Shown one piece after another: positions 4,993 to 5,569 of a stretch of 5,569 nt of DNA. Under the pieces are notes generated by a model. It worked only from the letters and a program-made list of their open reading frames with translations, was not told where the DNA came from and did not search any database. A program made the position numbers and the translations under genes. Positions within the stretch are counted from its first letter, which is position 1; each line of letters opens with the position of its first letter. Source of the stretch: Flavimaricola sp. (GTDB lineage Bacteria > Pseudomonadota > Alphaproteobacteria > Rhodobacterales > Rhodobacteraceae); contig JALZWD010000345.1 in assembly GCA_023300365.1 (NCBI GenBank), positions 1 to 5,569 of the forward strand. Reading direction: 5' to 3'.

Positions 4993-5569
4993 ATGCGACG
5001 CACTCTCACGACCAAAATGGCACGCACACGTGCGCCAATTTTATTGATTTCCGGCCTCGCCTTGGCGGGATGCCAAGACGGCGAATTTCGGATGCCGAAC
5101 TTCTTAAACGGTGGTAATGCATCGGCTCCCACACAAACAGTCGCGGGCGCCGTCACCGAAGAGCGCGACGTCGAAGCACCCGATGTGTTTTCGGTTACGG
5201 ACCAAGGCCTCTGGGATGGACGCCCCTCGCTTGGTGGCGTTTGGGTCGCGCACCCCGATGTGCCCGAACCCGAGCGTGTGATTATTCGCAACGAGACCAC
5301 CGGCGCTTTTGTTATTGGTGCCCTGTTCCGCCGCGAGCGCGAAAACCCCGGCCCCGTGCTTCAGGTTTCGTCTGATGCCGCAGAAGAGCTGGGCATGCTC
5401 GCAGGCTCCCCCACCACGATATCCGTGGTCGCTCTGCGCCGCGAGGCGGCTCCCGTGGCCCCTCCCATCGCCGACGCCGATCCCGGTTTTGACACCGCAG
5501 AAACAGTGGACCCCGCGGCCCCCGCCCAAGTGACGGCCGCTCCGCTTGATCCGGTCGACGACACAATCG
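4993..5569 (+). CDS. RlpA-like lipoprotein, probably SPOR-type (3' incomplete)
   Basis: This is an envelope lipoprotein with 192 codons in the window and no stop reached. The signal peptide is clear: basic n-region (MRRTLTTKMARTR), hydrophobic core (APILLISGLALAG) and lipobox L-A-G-C with Cys-27 as the lipidation site. After a low-complexity linker, residues 84-148 match the RlpA-like double-psi beta-barrel pattern: WVAHPDVPEPERVIIRN aligns with the AAHxTLPxGTRVRV block, and PVLQVSSDAAEELGM with the VIDLSxAAAxxLG block. The NDRGP catalytic-Asp segment is not recognisable (RRERENP, 113-119). Residues 152-192 are Ala/Pro/Asp-rich, a linker that in relatives leads to a C-terminal SPOR peptidoglycan-binding domain; that domain would lie outside the window. 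The start at 4993 has AGGGG eight bases upstream; Met-9 (5017) would also give a valid signal peptide but has no RBS. A role in cell-wall or septal remodelling is inferred. Confidence 0.8.
   Translation, partial: MRRTLTTKMARTRAPILLISGLALAGCQDGEFRMPNFLNGGNASAPTQTVAGAVTEERDVEAPDVFSVTDQGLWDGRPSLGGVWVAHPDVPEPERVIIRNETTGAFVIGALFRRERENPGPVLQVSSDAAEELGMLAGSPTTISVVALRREAAPVAPPIADADPGFDTAETVDPAAPAQVTAAPLDPVDDTI

Noticed and set aside
4785..5117. Plus-strand frame MGFSAASSNP... across the spacer
   Set aside because: No RBS at either ATG, and it overlaps the lipoprotein signal peptide in a different frame.

Overview
The window reads as alphaproteobacterial chromosome, most likely Rhodobacteraceae (Roseobacter group). 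This rests on recognised family resemblance: a roseobacter-style Hint-domain protein, an ArgP-type LysR regulator, and an RlpA-like lipoprotein beside a tRNA-Ser gene. Coding regions are moderately GC-rich, while intergenic DNA and the first ~120 bases are clearly AT-richer. No taxonomic search could be run.

Layout, left to right. Bases 1 to about 123 are AT-rich, carry one open plus-strand frame, and join abruptly to a truncated minus-strand gene for an FMN-binding glutamate-synthase-family protein (116-1165). That gene has a normal start and RBS but breaks off just after the EGGTGAAP flavin-site motif, so it lacks the C-terminal third, including the expected Fe-S cysteines. Upstream on the same strand come a Hint-domain protein (1311-2000), a 60-residue basic small protein with a good RBS (2062-2244), a 263-base AT-rich spacer with a strong dyad, and argP (2508-3413). 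Divergent from argP is a membrane desaturase/hydroxylase with three histidine boxes (3621-4556). A tRNA-Ser(UGA) gene with encoded CCA lies on the minus strand (4632-4721). A 271-base spacer with three inverted repeats leads to a plus-strand lipoprotein gene with an RlpA-like domain (4993 to the window end, incomplete).

Working relations (inference). The argP/desaturase pair is the only clear regulatory unit: two divergent genes share a 207-base control region, a classic LysR arrangement, but the partner is a desaturase rather than the usual LysE/ArgO amino-acid exporter. The small basic gene and the Hint gene are probably co-oriented parts of one transcript, possibly with partial termination between them. 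The tRNA and lipoprotein genes look like ordinary core genome. The left edge is the one place where the sequence shows a rearrangement. I see no CRISPR array, complete insertion sequence or defence system, and nothing here that I can confidently call a new system; the best leads are the left junction, the argP-desaturase pair and the operator-like dyad at 2321-2335.
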